The notes under the pieces are model-generated. The model was not told the DNA's origin and made no database searches. It saw nothing but the letters and a program-made list of their open reading frames with translations. Shown one piece after another: positions 44,738 through 53,724 of a stretch of DNA of 64,000 nucleotides (positions within the stretch are counted from its first letter, which is position 1; each line of letters starts with the position of its first letter). Origin of the DNA: Gammaproteobacteria bacterium (GTDB lineage: Bacteria; Pseudomonadota; Gammaproteobacteria; Burkholderiales; Rhodocyclaceae). A program made the position numbers and the translations under genes. Location: contig JAHJPX010000017.1 of assembly GCA_018819515.1 (NCBI GenBank), forward strand, positions 1 through 64,000, read 5' to 3'.

Positions 44738-45571
44738 ATGTTCTCGTTTCCCATTCCCGTCGTTGGCATCGGTCCCGGCTCGCAACCCGACGAAGGCCTG
44801 CCGCTGAACACCCTGGACTTGCCGTCGGAGATGCACATCTTCCGGCCGCCGGTGATCGACTCGGAAGCCGACCCGGAGACCTATCGCGCCGCGCTCGACG
44901 TGCTGCGCCATGTGCTGGCGGGGCTGGAAACGCTGACCGGCGAGTCGGCGCACGCTTTTCGCATGTCCATGCTCGATCTCGATCCCGCGGTGCTGAAGGA
45001 GGCGAACGAGATGCTCGGTCAGGGCGAAGTCAGCGTGCTCGCCGAAGGGCTGACCGCGCAGGAGACGATGTTCACCGGCATCTGGCGCATCCGCAGCGAG
45101 GGCGTGGACGATCTCGAAGCCAGCCCGTTCCCGACCGCGCTGCGCCAGCTTGCTGCCGCGCGGCGAGTCCCCGCCGAGTCCGTCGATGCGCCACCCGCCA
45201 ACCTGATGAACGCCCCGGCACTGCTGGCCGAAATCCGCGATGTGTCGGCACGCTGCCGGCCCGGCGATGCGGCGCACGTCATCAATCTCTCGCTGCTGCC
45301 GGTGACGCCCGAGGACACCGACTACCTCGACACCATGCTCGGCCGCGGCGGGCTGTCGGTGCTGTCGCGCGGCTTCGGCAACTGCCGCATTACCGCCACG
45401 GCCTACCCGAACGTCTGGTGGGTGCAGTACTTCAACTCCATGGAAAAGCTGATCCTCAATTCGGTCGAAGTGGTCGACGTGCCGGCCGTGGCGCTGGCTG
45501 CCGCCGAGGACTTCGCCGACAGCCGCGTGCGGCTGGTCGAGTGGATCGAGTCGCTGGCGACGGCACTATGA
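44738..45571 (+). CDS. hupH: Hydrogenase assembly protein HupH/HyaF
   Basis: The 277-residue protein matches HupH/HyaF/HoxQ, needed for assembly of the small subunit of group 1d enzymes. Recognisable pieces are the N-terminal FPIPVVGIGPGSQP, MLGQGEVSVLAEG, ETMFTGIWRIR and the C-terminal LSRGFGNCRITATAYPNVWW and VQYFNSMEKLILNSVEV. ATG 44738 follows GAGGAG. The stop overlaps the hupI start. Confidence 0.92.
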   Translation: MFSFPIPVVGIGPGSQPDEGLPLNTLDLPSEMHIFRPPVIDSEADPETYRAALDVLRHVLAGLETLTGESAHAFRMSMLDLDPAVLKEANEMLGQGEVSVLAEGLTAQETMFTGIWRIRSEGVDDLEASPFPTALRQLAAARRVPAESVDAPPANLMNAPALLAEIRDVSARCRPGDAAHVINLSLLPVTPEDTDYLDTMLGRGGLSVLSRGFGNCRITATAYPNVWWVQYFNSMEKLILNSVEVVDVPAVALAAAEDFADSRVRLVEWIESLATAL

Positions 45572-45798
45572 GATTCCCGGAAAACGCCTTCGAACGTACC
45601 GGCACGGCGGTTGCCGCCGGGGCCGATGGTATGGCGCGCTTCGAGTGCGGCGTCTGCTGGCAGGTCTACGACCCTGCCGAGGGCGACCCGGTCTGGCAGG
45701 TAGCGCCCGGCACGCCCTTCGCGGCATTGCCTGAGCACTGGACTTGCCCGAACTGTGAAGCGGCGCGTGAGCGCTTCCTGGTGCTGCCCGATGTATAG
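45568..45798 (+). CDS. hupI: Hydrogenase-associated rubredoxin
   Basis: The 76-residue protein is a rubredoxin with the Fe(Cys)4 site formed by FECGVCWQVYDP (C27, C30) and WTCPNCEA (C60, C63). HupI/HoxR in uptake hydrogenase operons helps assemble the small-subunit clusters in the presence of oxygen. It overlaps hupH by four and hupJ by eight bases, so translation is tightly coupled. Confidence 0.93.
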   Translation: MRFPENAFERTGTAVAAGADGMARFECGVCWQVYDPAEGDPVWQVAPGTPFAALPEHWTCPNCEAARERFLVLPDV

Positions 45799-46315
45799 CA
45801 AGCACAAGCTCGGCATCGCAGGCCTGGAGGCCGCCTTCCGCCGCATCGCCGCCACGCGCATGGCCGGCCTGCCGATCAGTCATCCGCGGCTGACGGTGGA
45901 GAGCGTCGGCTTCCGGTTGTGGGAGGGCAAATGGCTGGGCGTGCTGGTGACGCCCTGGGCGGTGAATCTGGTGCTATTGCCCGGCGATGATACCGAGTTC
46001 GAGAAGCTGGCCGTCGATCGGCGCCAGACCTGGCGCTTCCCTTCCGGCGATTTCGACTTCATGGGCGGCGACGAGGAGGAATGCGGCGCCTACCAGTTCT
46101 GCTCGCTGCTATCGCCGATACCCGAAGCGGAGACTACCGATCAGGAAGCGGCGCGTGCTCTCGCGGAGGAAGTGCTGGCCAAGTTGTTCGTCGATCCCGA
46201 CGAGGAGGTGGTCATGATGCCGGCGCGGGAGGATACCCCGCGACGCTCGCTGCTTTCCGGGCGGCTGAGCCGACGCGGATTCCTCAGCGGTGGGCTGCTT
46301 GCAGCGCGCGATTGA
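45791..46315 (+). CDS. hupJ: HupJ/HybE-family hydrogenase assembly chaperone
   Basis: The 174-residue protein resembles HupJ/HoxT and the HybE family that check small-subunit maturation: AGLPISHPRLTVESVGFRLW, WLGVLVTPWAVNLVLLPG and FPSGDFDFMGGDEEECGAYQ. Its C-terminus, LSRRGFLSGGLLAARD, looks like a twin-arginine signal motif placed at the wrong end of the protein. The last 32 bases overlap the 3' end of the convergent rarD gene. It ends the hup operon; no separate hybE exists, so it may serve both exported hydrogenases. Confidence 0.87.
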   Translation: MYSKHKLGIAGLEAAFRRIAATRMAGLPISHPRLTVESVGFRLWEGKWLGVLVTPWAVNLVLLPGDDTEFEKLAVDRRQTWRFPSGDFDFMGGDEEECGAYQFCSLLSPIPEAETTDQEAARALAEEVLAKLFVDPDEEVVMMPAREDTPRRSLLSGRLSRRGFLSGGLLAARD

Positions 46316-47243
46316 CAGCCCGCTGCTTTTCCCAGGCGCTCCAGGCGTAGAGCAGCAGGCCGAGCCAGATCAGCGCGAAGGTGGCGATGCGCGCCGGCGG
46401 CAGCGGTTCGCCGAACAGCCAGACGGCGGTGGCGAACTGCAAGGTCGGGTTGATGTACATCAGCATGCCGACGGTGGCCAAAGTCAGCCGCTGCGTGGCG
46501 GCGCCGAAGGCCATCAGCGGCAGCGCTGTCAGCACGCCGGCCAGCACCAGCAGCGTCATGTCGCCGGCGCCGTGGCCCCACATCACATCATGGCCGGACC
46601 GTCCCTGCCAGAGCACGTAGATCAGGCAGGGCGGCAGCATCGCCAGCGTCTCGAACCACAGGCCGGTGGTGGCGCCGACCGGCACCTGCTTGCGCAGCAG
46701 GCCGTAGCAGCCGAAAGTTGCAGCCAGGGTCAGCGACACCCAGGGCAGATTGCCCAGGGCCAACACTTCGTTGACCATCGCCGCCGCTGCGAGCAGGACG
46801 GCGAGCCAGGCCTTGGCCGACAGCCGTTCACCCAACACCAGCAGGCCGAGCAGCACATTGACCAGCGGGGTGATGAAGTAACCGAGGCTGGACGCCATCA
46901 CCTGATGGTTGGCCACCGCCCAGAGGAAGACCAGCCAGTTGCTGCCGACCAGCAAGCCGGCCGCAGCCAAACGCAGCCATTGGCCGGGCCGGCGCATGAC
47001 GGCCTGGATCTTCGGCCACTCGCCGCGGGCGGTCAGCAGTACGCAGAGGAATATCCAGCCCCAGAAGGCGCGGTGGCTGAGCACGTCGGCCGGCGGTACG
47101 CCCGCCAGTTGGTGGAAGTAGAGCGGAAAGAAACCCCATATGCCGTAGGCGATCAGGCCGTAGGCGACGCCGGCAAGGGCAGGGCGATGCGGGGCAGGTG
47201 GCACGGAAGACGCTCGGCAAGGGCTGGTCCGGCATCCTGCCAT
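46284..47243 (-). CDS. rarD: RarD-like EamA-family membrane transporter
   Basis: The protein has ten hydrophobic segments of the EamA/DMT superfamily and RarD hallmarks: GLIAYGIWGFFPLYFHQL, EVLSHRAFWGW-like VLSHRAFWGWIFLCVL, NWLVFLWAVANHQVMASSLG, YFITPLVNVLLGLLVLGERL and YINPTLQFATAVW. The substrate is unknown. The frame is open upstream into hypA; ATG 47241-47243 (319 residues) is a guess, and a GTG about 12 codons later is also possible because the family usually has a short N-terminus. It is unrelated to hydrogenases and separates the hup and hyp blocks. Confidence 0.85.
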   Translation of the reverse strand: MAGCRTSPCRASSVPPAPHRPALAGVAYGLIAYGIWGFFPLYFHQLAGVPPADVLSHRAFWGWIFLCVLLTARGEWPKIQAVMRRPGQWLRLAAAGLLVGSNWLVFLWAVANHQVMASSLGYFITPLVNVLLGLLVLGERLSAKAWLAVLLAAAAMVNEVLALGNLPWVSLTLAATFGCYGLLRKQVPVGATTGLWFETLAMLPPCLIYVLWQGRSGHDVMWGHGAGDMTLLVLAGVLTALPLMAFGAATQRLTLATVGMLMYINPTLQFATAVWLFGEPLPPARIATFALIWLGLLLYAWSAWEKQRAVNRALQAAHR

Positions 47244-47352
47244 AACGCCGGCTACGGTGCGAGTGGCGCGAGTGGCGCGTCGCCGTTGGAGACGTTCACC
47301 ACAGCTGCGATAATGTGCCCTTCCGTCGCCAGCCATTGAGTACGTTCCTGTC

Positions 47353-47694
47353 ATGCATGAAATGTCCCTCGCAGAGGGTATCCTGCAGCTGATCGAAGAG
47401 GCGGCCCGCGCCGAGAACGTTCAGCGGGTCGCCGCGGTCTACGTCGAAGTGGGGCAGTTGGCCAGCGTCGAGGTGGAGTCGTTGCGCTTCTGCTTCGACG
47501 TGGTGATCAAGGATAGCGTCGCCGACGGCGCGCGACTGGAGATCATCGATATGCCGGGAACGGGCTGGTGCATGGATTGCAGCCAGTCGGTGCCGATGAG
47601 CGACAAGCTCGATGGTTGCCCACTCTGCGGCGGCTATCGCGTGCAGGTGACGGGCGGGACCGAAATGCGCGTCAAGGAACTGGAAATCGAGTAG
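47353..47694 (+). CDS. hypA: Nickel metallochaperone HypA
   Basis: The 113-residue protein starts MHEMSLAEGILQLIEEAARA; H2 is the nickel ligand. The zinc site is C73, C76, C89 and C92 (WCMDCSQS and CPLCGG). HypA delivers nickel with HypB to all large subunits. It is the first gene of hypABFCD and is divergent from rarD with a gap of about 110 bases that should hold the promoters. Confidence 0.97.
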   Translation: MHEMSLAEGILQLIEEAARAENVQRVAAVYVEVGQLASVEVESLRFCFDVVIKDSVADGARLEIIDMPGTGWCMDCSQSVPMSDKLDGCPLCGGYRVQVTGGTEMRVKELEIE

Positions 47695-47705
47695 GGGAAA
47701 CGACC

Positions 47706-48527
47706 ATGTGTACCACATGCGGCTGCGGCCACGGCGAAACGAAGATCGAGGGACATGCGCACGATCACGATCATGAACATGGCCACGATCATGGGCATGA
47801 CCACGACCATCACCACGGCCACAGCCACGCGCACAATCCCTATGCGCCCAGGCACAGCCACGCGCCGGGCATGACGCAATCGCGCATGCTCAAGATCGAG
47901 CAGGACATCCTCGCCAAGAACGATGGCTACGCACGCGAGAATCGCGCCTTCCTGGCCGGCCGTCGTGTCTTCGCGCTGAATCTGGTTTCGAGCCCCGGCT
48001 CCGGCAAGACCACGCTGCTGTGCAAGACCATCGAGCTGCTCAAGGGCAAGGCGACGGTGGCGGTGATCGAGGGCGACCAGCAGACCAGCAACGATGCCGA
48101 GCGCATCCGCGCCACCGGCGCGCCGGCGATCCAGATCAACACGGGCAAGGGCTGCCACCTCGACGCGCACATGGTCGGCCACGCCATGCAGCAGATGGAC
48201 CTGCCCGAGCGTTCGCTGCTGATGATCGAGAACGTCGGCAACCTCGTTTGCCCGGCCGCCTTCGACCTCGGCGAGGCGCACAAGGTGGTGATCCTTTCGG
48301 TGACCGAAGGCGAGGACAAGCCGCTCAAGTATCCGGACATGTTCCGCGCCGCCGACCTGATGCTGCTGAACAAGTGCGATCTGCTGCCCCATCTCCAGTT
48401 CGATGTCGACAAGGCCATCGAAGCCGCGCGGCGCGTCAACCCCGCCATCCAGGTGATCCGCGTTTCCGCGACCACCGGCGAGGGCATGGACGACTGGCTG
48501 GGCTGGCTGGAGCGTTCGCGCGGGTGA
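47706..48527 (+). CDS. hypB: Nickel-binding GTPase HypB
   Basis: The 273-residue protein has the high-affinity N-terminal nickel site MCTTCGCG (C2, C5, C7), a histidine-rich stretch at residues ~17-52 with some 18 His for nickel storage, and a SIMIBI GTPase domain: SSPGSGKTTLL (P-loop near 95-105), GDQQTSNDAERI, GKGCHLDAHMV (metal site), IENVGNLVCPA and NKCDLLP. It starts 11 bases after hypA. Confidence 0.97.
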   Translation: MCTTCGCGHGETKIEGHAHDHDHEHGHDHGHDHDHHHGHSHAHNPYAPRHSHAPGMTQSRMLKIEQDILAKNDGYARENRAFLAGRRVFALNLVSSPGSGKTTLLCKTIELLKGKATVAVIEGDQQTSNDAERIRATGAPAIQINTGKGCHLDAHMVGHAMQQMDLPERSLLMIENVGNLVCPAAFDLGEAHKVVILSVTEGEDKPLKYPDMFRAADLMLLNKCDLLPHLQFDVDKAIEAARRVNPAIQVIRVSATTGEGMDDWLGWLERSRG

Positions 48528-48528
48528 C

Positions 48529-50850
48529 ATGACGGCCGCCTGCCGCATTCGCGTCACCGGACTCGTGCAAGGCGTCGGCTTTCGGCCGTACGTCTGGCGG
48601 TTGGCGAAGGAAACGGGCGTGCGCGGCTGGGTACGCAACGATTCGCAGGGCATCGAGATCGCCGCCGAAGGAGGTCGGATCACCGAATTCCTCGAACGCT
48701 TGCAGCGCGAGGCGCCGTCGCTGGCGCGCATCGACGGCGTGGAGACGATCGAGGCGCCGCCGGAGGATTTTGCCGGCTTCGTCATCGAGAAAAGTCAGGC
48801 GTCGCGGGACGCCGCGACGAGCGCCGCCATCGGCCACGACACTGCGATCTGTGCCGACTGTCTGTCCGAACTGTTTTATCCGGACGGGCGGCGCTGGCGC
48901 CACGCGTTCATCACCTGCACGCATTGCGGGCCGCGTTACACCGTGACGCACGGGCTGCCTTACGACCGGCCGCAAACGAGTCTCGCGCCTTTCCCGCTGT
49001 GCCCCGATTGCGAACGCGAGTACACGGACCCCGCCGACCGCCGCTTCCACGCCGAAACCATCTGTTGTCCCGCCTGCGGTCCGCATCTTCGCGTGCGCGA
49101 TGCGCAGGGCGAGGTTGTCGCGGGCGACCCGGTCGCCGTGGCGCTGCGACTACTCAAGGCCGGCGGCATCGTCGCCATCAAGGGCCTGGGCGGTTTCCAT
49201 CTCGCCTGCGACGCGAGCAACGCCACAGCCGTCGCGCGCTTGCGCAAACGCAAGGCGCGCGAAGAAAAACCTTTCGCCATCATGGTGGCCAATGTCGCCA
49301 GCCTGGCGCCGTTCGCCACGCCTGGCGCGGAGGAGATTGCGCTGCTCGAATCACGCGAGCGTCCCGTAGTGCTCGTTCCCAAGCGCGAGGGCGCGGACGA
49401 GCGGCTGCCCGGCGTGTCGCCAGGGCTGACTTTTCTCGGCGCCATGCTGCCCTACACGCCGCTGCAATATCTGCTTTTCCACGAGGCCGCGATGCGGCCG
49501 GCCGGCACCGCATGGCTTGCCGAAGCACAATATCTGGCGCTGGTGATGACCAGTGCCAACCCGGGCGGCGAGCCGCTGGTGATCGGCAACGACGAAGCCA
49601 TGCGGCGCCTTGGCGGCATCGCCGACGTGATCGTCGATCACGGTCGTGACATCCTTACCCGTTGCGACGACAGCGTCGTGCGCTCAGCCGCCGGCGGCGG
49701 AACTCAATTCATCCGCAGGGCACGCGGATATGTCCCCAGGCCGATCAGGCTGGCAAGGTCGGGGCCGCCGATTCTCGCTCTCGGCGGTTGGTACAAGAAC
49801 ACCGTTTGCATCACGCGCGGAAACGAGGCGTTCGTCTCGCAGCACATCGGCGATCTCGACAATGCGGCGACCATCGGTTTCCTCGAAGAGACGATCGCGC
49901 ACTTGCTCGGCATCCTCGAAGTCGAACCGGCTGTCGTCGTGCACGACCTGCATCCGGATTTCGCCTCGACGCGGTTGGCCGTCCAGCTTGCCGCCGAACG
50001 TGGCATTCCGGCGCTGGCCGTGCAGCATCACCACGCGCATATCGCCGCCGTGCTGGCCGAGCACCGGCATGTTGGCCCGGCGCTCGGGCTGGCGCTCGAT
50101 GGCGTCGGCCTTGGCAGCGACGGCAAGGCCTGGGGTGGCGAACTGCTGCACGTCGACGGCGCCAGTTTCAGTCGGCTCGGCCATCTCGAAGAGCTGCAGT
50201 TGCCCGGTGGCGATCGTGCGGCGCGCGAACCCTGGCGCATGGGGGCGTCGGTGCTGCACCGGCTCGGCCGTGGCGACGAAATCGAAGTGCGCTTTGCCGA
50301 GCGGACGGGAGCGGCGACGATACGGCAGGTGCTGAAAGGTGAAATCAACTGTCCGCGCACGTCGAGCTGCGGCCGCTGGTTCGACGCCATGGCGGGGCTT
50401 CTGGACATCAAGCCGGTGATGGCCTTCGAAGGCCAGGCAGCGATGTTGCTCGAAGGGCTTGCAACAGTCTGGAGTGGATCGCACGGCACGGCCGCGCCGC
50501 TGGCCGACGGATGGTTGCTCGGCGCGGACGGAACGCTTTCCCTGGTGCCGCTCGTGGCCGCACTGGCGGATGCGCGCGACGCCGCGCACGCGGCGGCCCA
50601 GTTTCATGCGACGTTCGCTGCCGCGCTGTCGGAGTGGTTATTGATTGCGGCCGAACGTGAGAAGATCAGTACCGTGGCGCTGGGCGGCGGCTGTTTCCTG
50701 AATCGCCTGTTGTCAGAGGATGTGCGTCGCCGTCTGATCGCGGCGAAATTGAAAGTGCTGGAAGCGCGACAGGCGCCGCCGAACGATGGCGGCCTCGCCC
50801 TCGGCCAGGCCTGGATAGCGCTCCAGAGTCGAGAGAATCGGGAGAATTGA
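48529..50850 (+). CDS. hypF: Carbamoyltransferase HypF
   Basis: The 773-residue enzyme turns carbamoyl phosphate into the thiocarboxamide on HypE that becomes cyanide of the Fe(CN)2CO unit. Domains in order: acylphosphatase-like (~1-90; VQGVGFRPYVWRLAKETG), two zinc motifs (CADC...CTHC and CPDC...CPAC), a YrdC-like domain (LGGFHLACDASNATAVARLR) and a Kae1-like domain (VQHHHAHIAAVLAEH, LALDGVGLGSDG, GGGCFLNRLLSEDVRRRL). Two weak matches to the palindromic repeat (48790-48816 and 49408-49434, the latter read GVSPGLTFLG) lie in variable spots. Complete and full length. Confidence 0.97.
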   Translation: MTAACRIRVTGLVQGVGFRPYVWRLAKETGVRGWVRNDSQGIEIAAEGGRITEFLERLQREAPSLARIDGVETIEAPPEDFAGFVIEKSQASRDAATSAAIGHDTAICADCLSELFYPDGRRWRHAFITCTHCGPRYTVTHGLPYDRPQTSLAPFPLCPDCEREYTDPADRRFHAETICCPACGPHLRVRDAQGEVVAGDPVAVALRLLKAGGIVAIKGLGGFHLACDASNATAVARLRKRKAREEKPFAIMVANVASLAPFATPGAEEIALLESRERPVVLVPKREGADERLPGVSPGLTFLGAMLPYTPLQYLLFHEAAMRPAGTAWLAEAQYLALVMTSANPGGEPLVIGNDEAMRRLGGIADVIVDHGRDILTRCDDSVVRSAAGGGTQFIRRARGYVPRPIRLARSGPPILALGGWYKNTVCITRGNEAFVSQHIGDLDNAATIGFLEETIAHLLGILEVEPAVVVHDLHPDFASTRLAVQLAAERGIPALAVQHHHAHIAAVLAEHRHVGPALGLALDGVGLGSDGKAWGGELLHVDGASFSRLGHLEELQLPGGDRAAREPWRMGASVLHRLGRGDEIEVRFAERTGAATIRQVLKGEINCPRTSSCGRWFDAMAGLLDIKPVMAFEGQAAMLLEGLATVWSGSHGTAAPLADGWLLGADGTLSLVPLVAALADARDAAHAAAQFHATFAAALSEWLLIAAEREKISTVALGGGCFLNRLLSEDVRRRLIAAKLKVLEARQAPPNDGGLALGQAWIALQSRENREN

Positions 50851-50851
50851 T

Positions 50852-51073
50852 ATGTGCCTTGCCATGCCCGCGCGCGTTGTCGAAACCGGTCCGGCCGATC
50901 AGGCCGTGGTCGAGCTTGACGGCGTGAAGAAGGAAATCTCGCTGGCGCTGGTCGATGGCGTCGAGGTTGGGGACTACGTGATCGTGCACGTCGGCTACGC
51001 GCTTCAGAAACTCGATATCGACGAGGCCGAGAAGACGCTGGCGCTGTTCGCGGAAATGGCGACCCAGTCGTGA
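50852..51073 (+). CDS. hypC: Hydrogenase chaperone HypC
   Basis: The 73-residue protein starts MCLAMPARVVETGPADQAVV; C2 carries the iron unit with HypD. It is the general HypC of the hyp operon, distinct from HybG (33949-34194) and HupF (43942-44268). It begins one base after the hypF stop and overlaps hypD. Confidence 0.96.
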   Translation: MCLAMPARVVETGPADQAVVELDGVKKEISLALVDGVEVGDYVIVHVGYALQKLDIDEAEKTLALFAEMATQS

Positions 51074-52188
51074 AATTCATCGACGAGTACCGCGACGGCG
51101 ATCTGGCGCAGGGGATCGCCGCAGCGATTCGCCAGGAGGCGAGGCCGGGGCGCGAGTATCGGCTGATGGAATTCTGCGGCGGCCATACGCATGCGATCTC
51201 GCGCTACGGCCTGACCGACCTGCTGCCGCCGAACGTGCGCATGATCCACGGCCCCGGTTGTCCTGTTTGCGTGCTGCCGATCGGGCGCATCGACCAGGCG
51301 ATCCGCCTCGCCCGCGAACACGATGCCATCGTCTGCACCTACGCCGACTGCCTGCGCGTGCCGGCTTCCGACCACCTCTCGCTCCTGAAGGCGAAGGCGC
51401 TGGGAGGCAAGATTCGCATGGTTTATTCGACCGCCGATGCGCTGCGCATCGCCCGCGAGAACCCGGACAGGCAGGTGGTGTTCCTCGCCATCGGCTTCGA
51501 GACGACCACGCCGCCGACGGCGGTGGCCGTCAAGCTGGCCAGGGCCGAAGGACTGAAGAACTTCAGCATCCTTTGCAACCATGTGCTGACGCCGGCAGCG
51601 ATGCATGCGATCCTCGCCGGCGGCGTCGCGATCGACGGCTTCGTCGGCCCGGCCCACGTGTCGACCGTGATCGGCTCGAAGCCTTATGAAGTGTTCGCCA
51701 GCGACTACAAGAAACCCGTGGTCATCGCCGGCTTCGAGCCGCTCGACGTGATGCAGGCGATCCTGATGCTGGTGCGGCAGGTGAACGACGGTCGCGCCGA
51801 GATCGAAAACGAATTCACCCGCGCCGTGACGCGCGAGGGCAATCTGAAGGCGCAGGTGCTGGTGAACGAGGTCTTCGAATTCCGCGACTCGTTCGAATGG
51901 CGTGGGCTCGGCTCGGTGCCGCATAGCGCGCTGCAACTGCGGCGTGCCACCATGGCTGACTTTTCCGAATTCGACGCCGAGGCGCGTTTCGGCGTCGAGT
52001 ACATGCCCGTGGCCGACAACAAGGCCTGCGAGTGCGCCGCCATCCTGCGCGGCCAAAAACGGCCTGAGGAATGCGCGATCTTCGGTACGGTATGCACACC
52101 CGAGAACCCGATCGGCTCCTGCATGGTGTCGTCGGAGGGCGCCTGCGCGGCGCACTACACCTATGGCCGTTTCCGGAGCGCGAACTAG
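51070..52188 (+). CDS. hypD: Fe-S scaffold HypD
   Basis: The 372-residue protein builds the Fe(CN)2CO group with HypC. Conserved motifs: MEFCGGHTHAISRYG, IHGPGCPVCVLPIGRID, FLAIGFETTTPPTA, HVSTVIGSKPYE and the [4Fe-4S] region PVADNKACECAAILRG with FGTVCTPENPIGSCMVSSEG. The start is GTG overlapping the hypC stop. Palindromic repeat copy 11 (51938-51964) is read LRRATMADF before SEFDAEARFGVEY, where the protein seems about four residues longer than relatives I know. Confidence 0.96.
   Translation: MKFIDEYRDGDLAQGIAAAIRQEARPGREYRLMEFCGGHTHAISRYGLTDLLPPNVRMIHGPGCPVCVLPIGRIDQAIRLAREHDAIVCTYADCLRVPASDHLSLLKAKALGGKIRMVYSTADALRIARENPDRQVVFLAIGFETTTPPTAVAVKLARAEGLKNFSILCNHVLTPAAMHAILAGGVAIDGFVGPAHVSTVIGSKPYEVFASDYKKPVVIAGFEPLDVMQAILMLVRQVNDGRAEIENEFTRAVTREGNLKAQVLVNEVFEFRDSFEWRGLGSVPHSALQLRRATMADFSEFDAEARFGVEYMPVADNKACECAAILRGQKRPEECAIFGTVCTPENPIGSCMVSSEGACAAHYTYGRFRSAN
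51938..51964 (-). repeat. 27-bp palindromic repeat, copy 11 (inside hypD)
   Basis: Top strand reads GCGGCGTGCCACCATGGCTG then ACTTTT. It is translated LRRATMADF, the same frame as in hupD and ackA. The left arm is partly degenerate. Confidence 0.8.
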
Positions 52189-52245
52189 GCAACCCTCTTT
52201 TTGCTGTGCTATCGTCCGCGCCGGACACAACGAACAGGGGGGCAC

Positions 52246-53703
52246 ATGTCCAGAATCGTCATATTGGGAGCGGGTATTTCCGGCCATACGGTGGCCAGAT
52301 ATCTCAACAAGTGGATATCCGGCGAGCACGAAATCGTCGTCGTTTCGCCCAACGCGAAGTGGAACTGGATACCGTCGAACATCTGGGTCGGCGTCGGACA
52401 GATGAAGGAAGAGGATGTCACCTTCGATCTGGCAACCGTCTACAAGCGGATCGGCGTGGATTTCCGCCAGGCGAAGGGAGTCTCGATCCATCCGGAAGGC
52501 GACGCGGACAGCGCTGCGCCGTATGTGACCATCGAATACACACTTCCCGCCAAGGCCGGACAGCAAGAGAAAGTCACGTACGACTACCTGGTCAACGCCA
52601 CTGGCCCCAAGCTGAACTTCGGCGCCACGCCGGGACTCGGTCCGGAAGTCGGCCACACGGTATCCGTTTGCACGGTGGGGCATGCACTGGAAGCCAACGA
52701 AAAACTCCAGGCGCAGATCGACGCCATGCGCAAAGGCGAGCGCCGCACCTTCGTCATCGGCACCGGCCACGGCATGTGCACCTGCCAGGGCGCCGCGTTC
52801 GAGTACATCTACAACGTCGATCACATCCTGCGCGAGGCCGGTGTGCGCGACAAGGCACGCATCGTCTGGCTGAGCAACGAGTACGAGCTCGGCGATTTCG
52901 GCATGGGCGGCTTCCACATCAAGCGCGGCGGCTACATCACCAACGGCAAGACCTTCGCCGAGTCGCTGATGGTCGAGCGCGACATCGAGTGGATCACCCG
53001 CGCCCATGTCACCAAGGTCGAAGCCGGCAAGATCCATTACGAAACGCTGGACGGAACCTTCCACGAACTTGCGTTCGATTTCTCCATGCTGATCCCGCCT
53101 TTCGCCGGAGTCGGCCTGAAAGCGTATGACAAGGCAGGTGCCGACATCACCACCCAGATGTTCGCGCCCAACGGCCTGATGAAGGTGGATGCCGACTACA
53201 CGCCACGGCCCTACCTCGAATGGAGCGCCGAGGACTGGCCGCAGACCTACCAGACGCCCGGTTACCGGGACATCTTCTCGGTCGGCATTGCCTTCGCGCC
53301 GCCGCACCTGATCAGCCGGCCGATGCAGAGCGCCAACGGCACGCCGATCAATCCTGCGCCGCCGAGAACCGGCATGCCTTCCGCCGCGATGGCAAAAGCC
53401 GTCGCCATGAGCATCCGCGACATGCTCAACGGCGCCGAAAAGCCGACGCACACAGCGTCGATGGCGAAGATGGGCGCGGCGTGCGTCGCCTCGACCGGCT
53501 CGCACCTGTTCCGCGGCACCGCCGTCACCATGACCGTCTTCCCGGTGGTACCGGATTTCCAAAAGTATCCCGAGTACGGCCGCGACCTCGACCTCACGTT
53601 CGGCGAAATCGGCCTGGCCGGTCACTGGATGAAATCGCTGCTTCACTACACCTTCATCTATCAGGCCAAGATGCGGCCCGGCTGGTCGCTGCTGCCCGAC
53701 TGA
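52246..53703 (+). CDS. Sulfide:quinone oxidoreductase-like FAD flavoprotein
   Basis: The 485-residue protein is a two-dinucleotide-binding-domain flavoprotein (IVILGAGISGHTVARYLNK, YDYLVNATGPKLNFGATPGL, IPPFAGVGLKAYDKAG, DIFSVGIAFAPPHL) most like sulfide:quinone oxidoreductases. Cysteines that could take part are C142, C178/C180 (GHGMCTCQGAAFEY) and C413 (MGAACVAST). The C-terminal amphipathic part (GHWMKSLLHYTFIYQAKMRP) would seat it on the membrane. ATG 52246 follows a G-rich ribosome site. It could feed sulfide electrons to quinone beside H2, but without the family alignment a different SQR-like activity is possible. Confidence 0.78.
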   Translation: MSRIVILGAGISGHTVARYLNKWISGEHEIVVVSPNAKWNWIPSNIWVGVGQMKEEDVTFDLATVYKRIGVDFRQAKGVSIHPEGDADSAAPYVTIEYTLPAKAGQQEKVTYDYLVNATGPKLNFGATPGLGPEVGHTVSVCTVGHALEANEKLQAQIDAMRKGERRTFVIGTGHGMCTCQGAAFEYIYNVDHILREAGVRDKARIVWLSNEYELGDFGMGGFHIKRGGYITNGKTFAESLMVERDIEWITRAHVTKVEAGKIHYETLDGTFHELAFDFSMLIPPFAGVGLKAYDKAGADITTQMFAPNGLMKVDADYTPRPYLEWSAEDWPQTYQTPGYRDIFSVGIAFAPPHLISRPMQSANGTPINPAPPRTGMPSAAMAKAVAMSIRDMLNGAEKPTHTASMAKMGAACVASTGSHLFRGTAVTMTVFPVVPDFQKYPEYGRDLDLTFGEIGLAGHWMKSLLHYTFIYQAKMRPGWSLLPD

Positions 53704-53724
53704 TTACCCATCGAGAGAATTGAG

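Noticed and set aside
45881..45900. GCGGCTGAC in hupJ resembling the repeat arm
   Set aside because: Only nine bases match, no palindrome is present, and the encoded HPRLTV fits the family.
51004..53646. An 880-codon minus-strand frame opposite hypD and the SQR-like gene
   Set aside because: Crosses the boundary of two clear plus-strand genes and has a composition typical of shadow frames.
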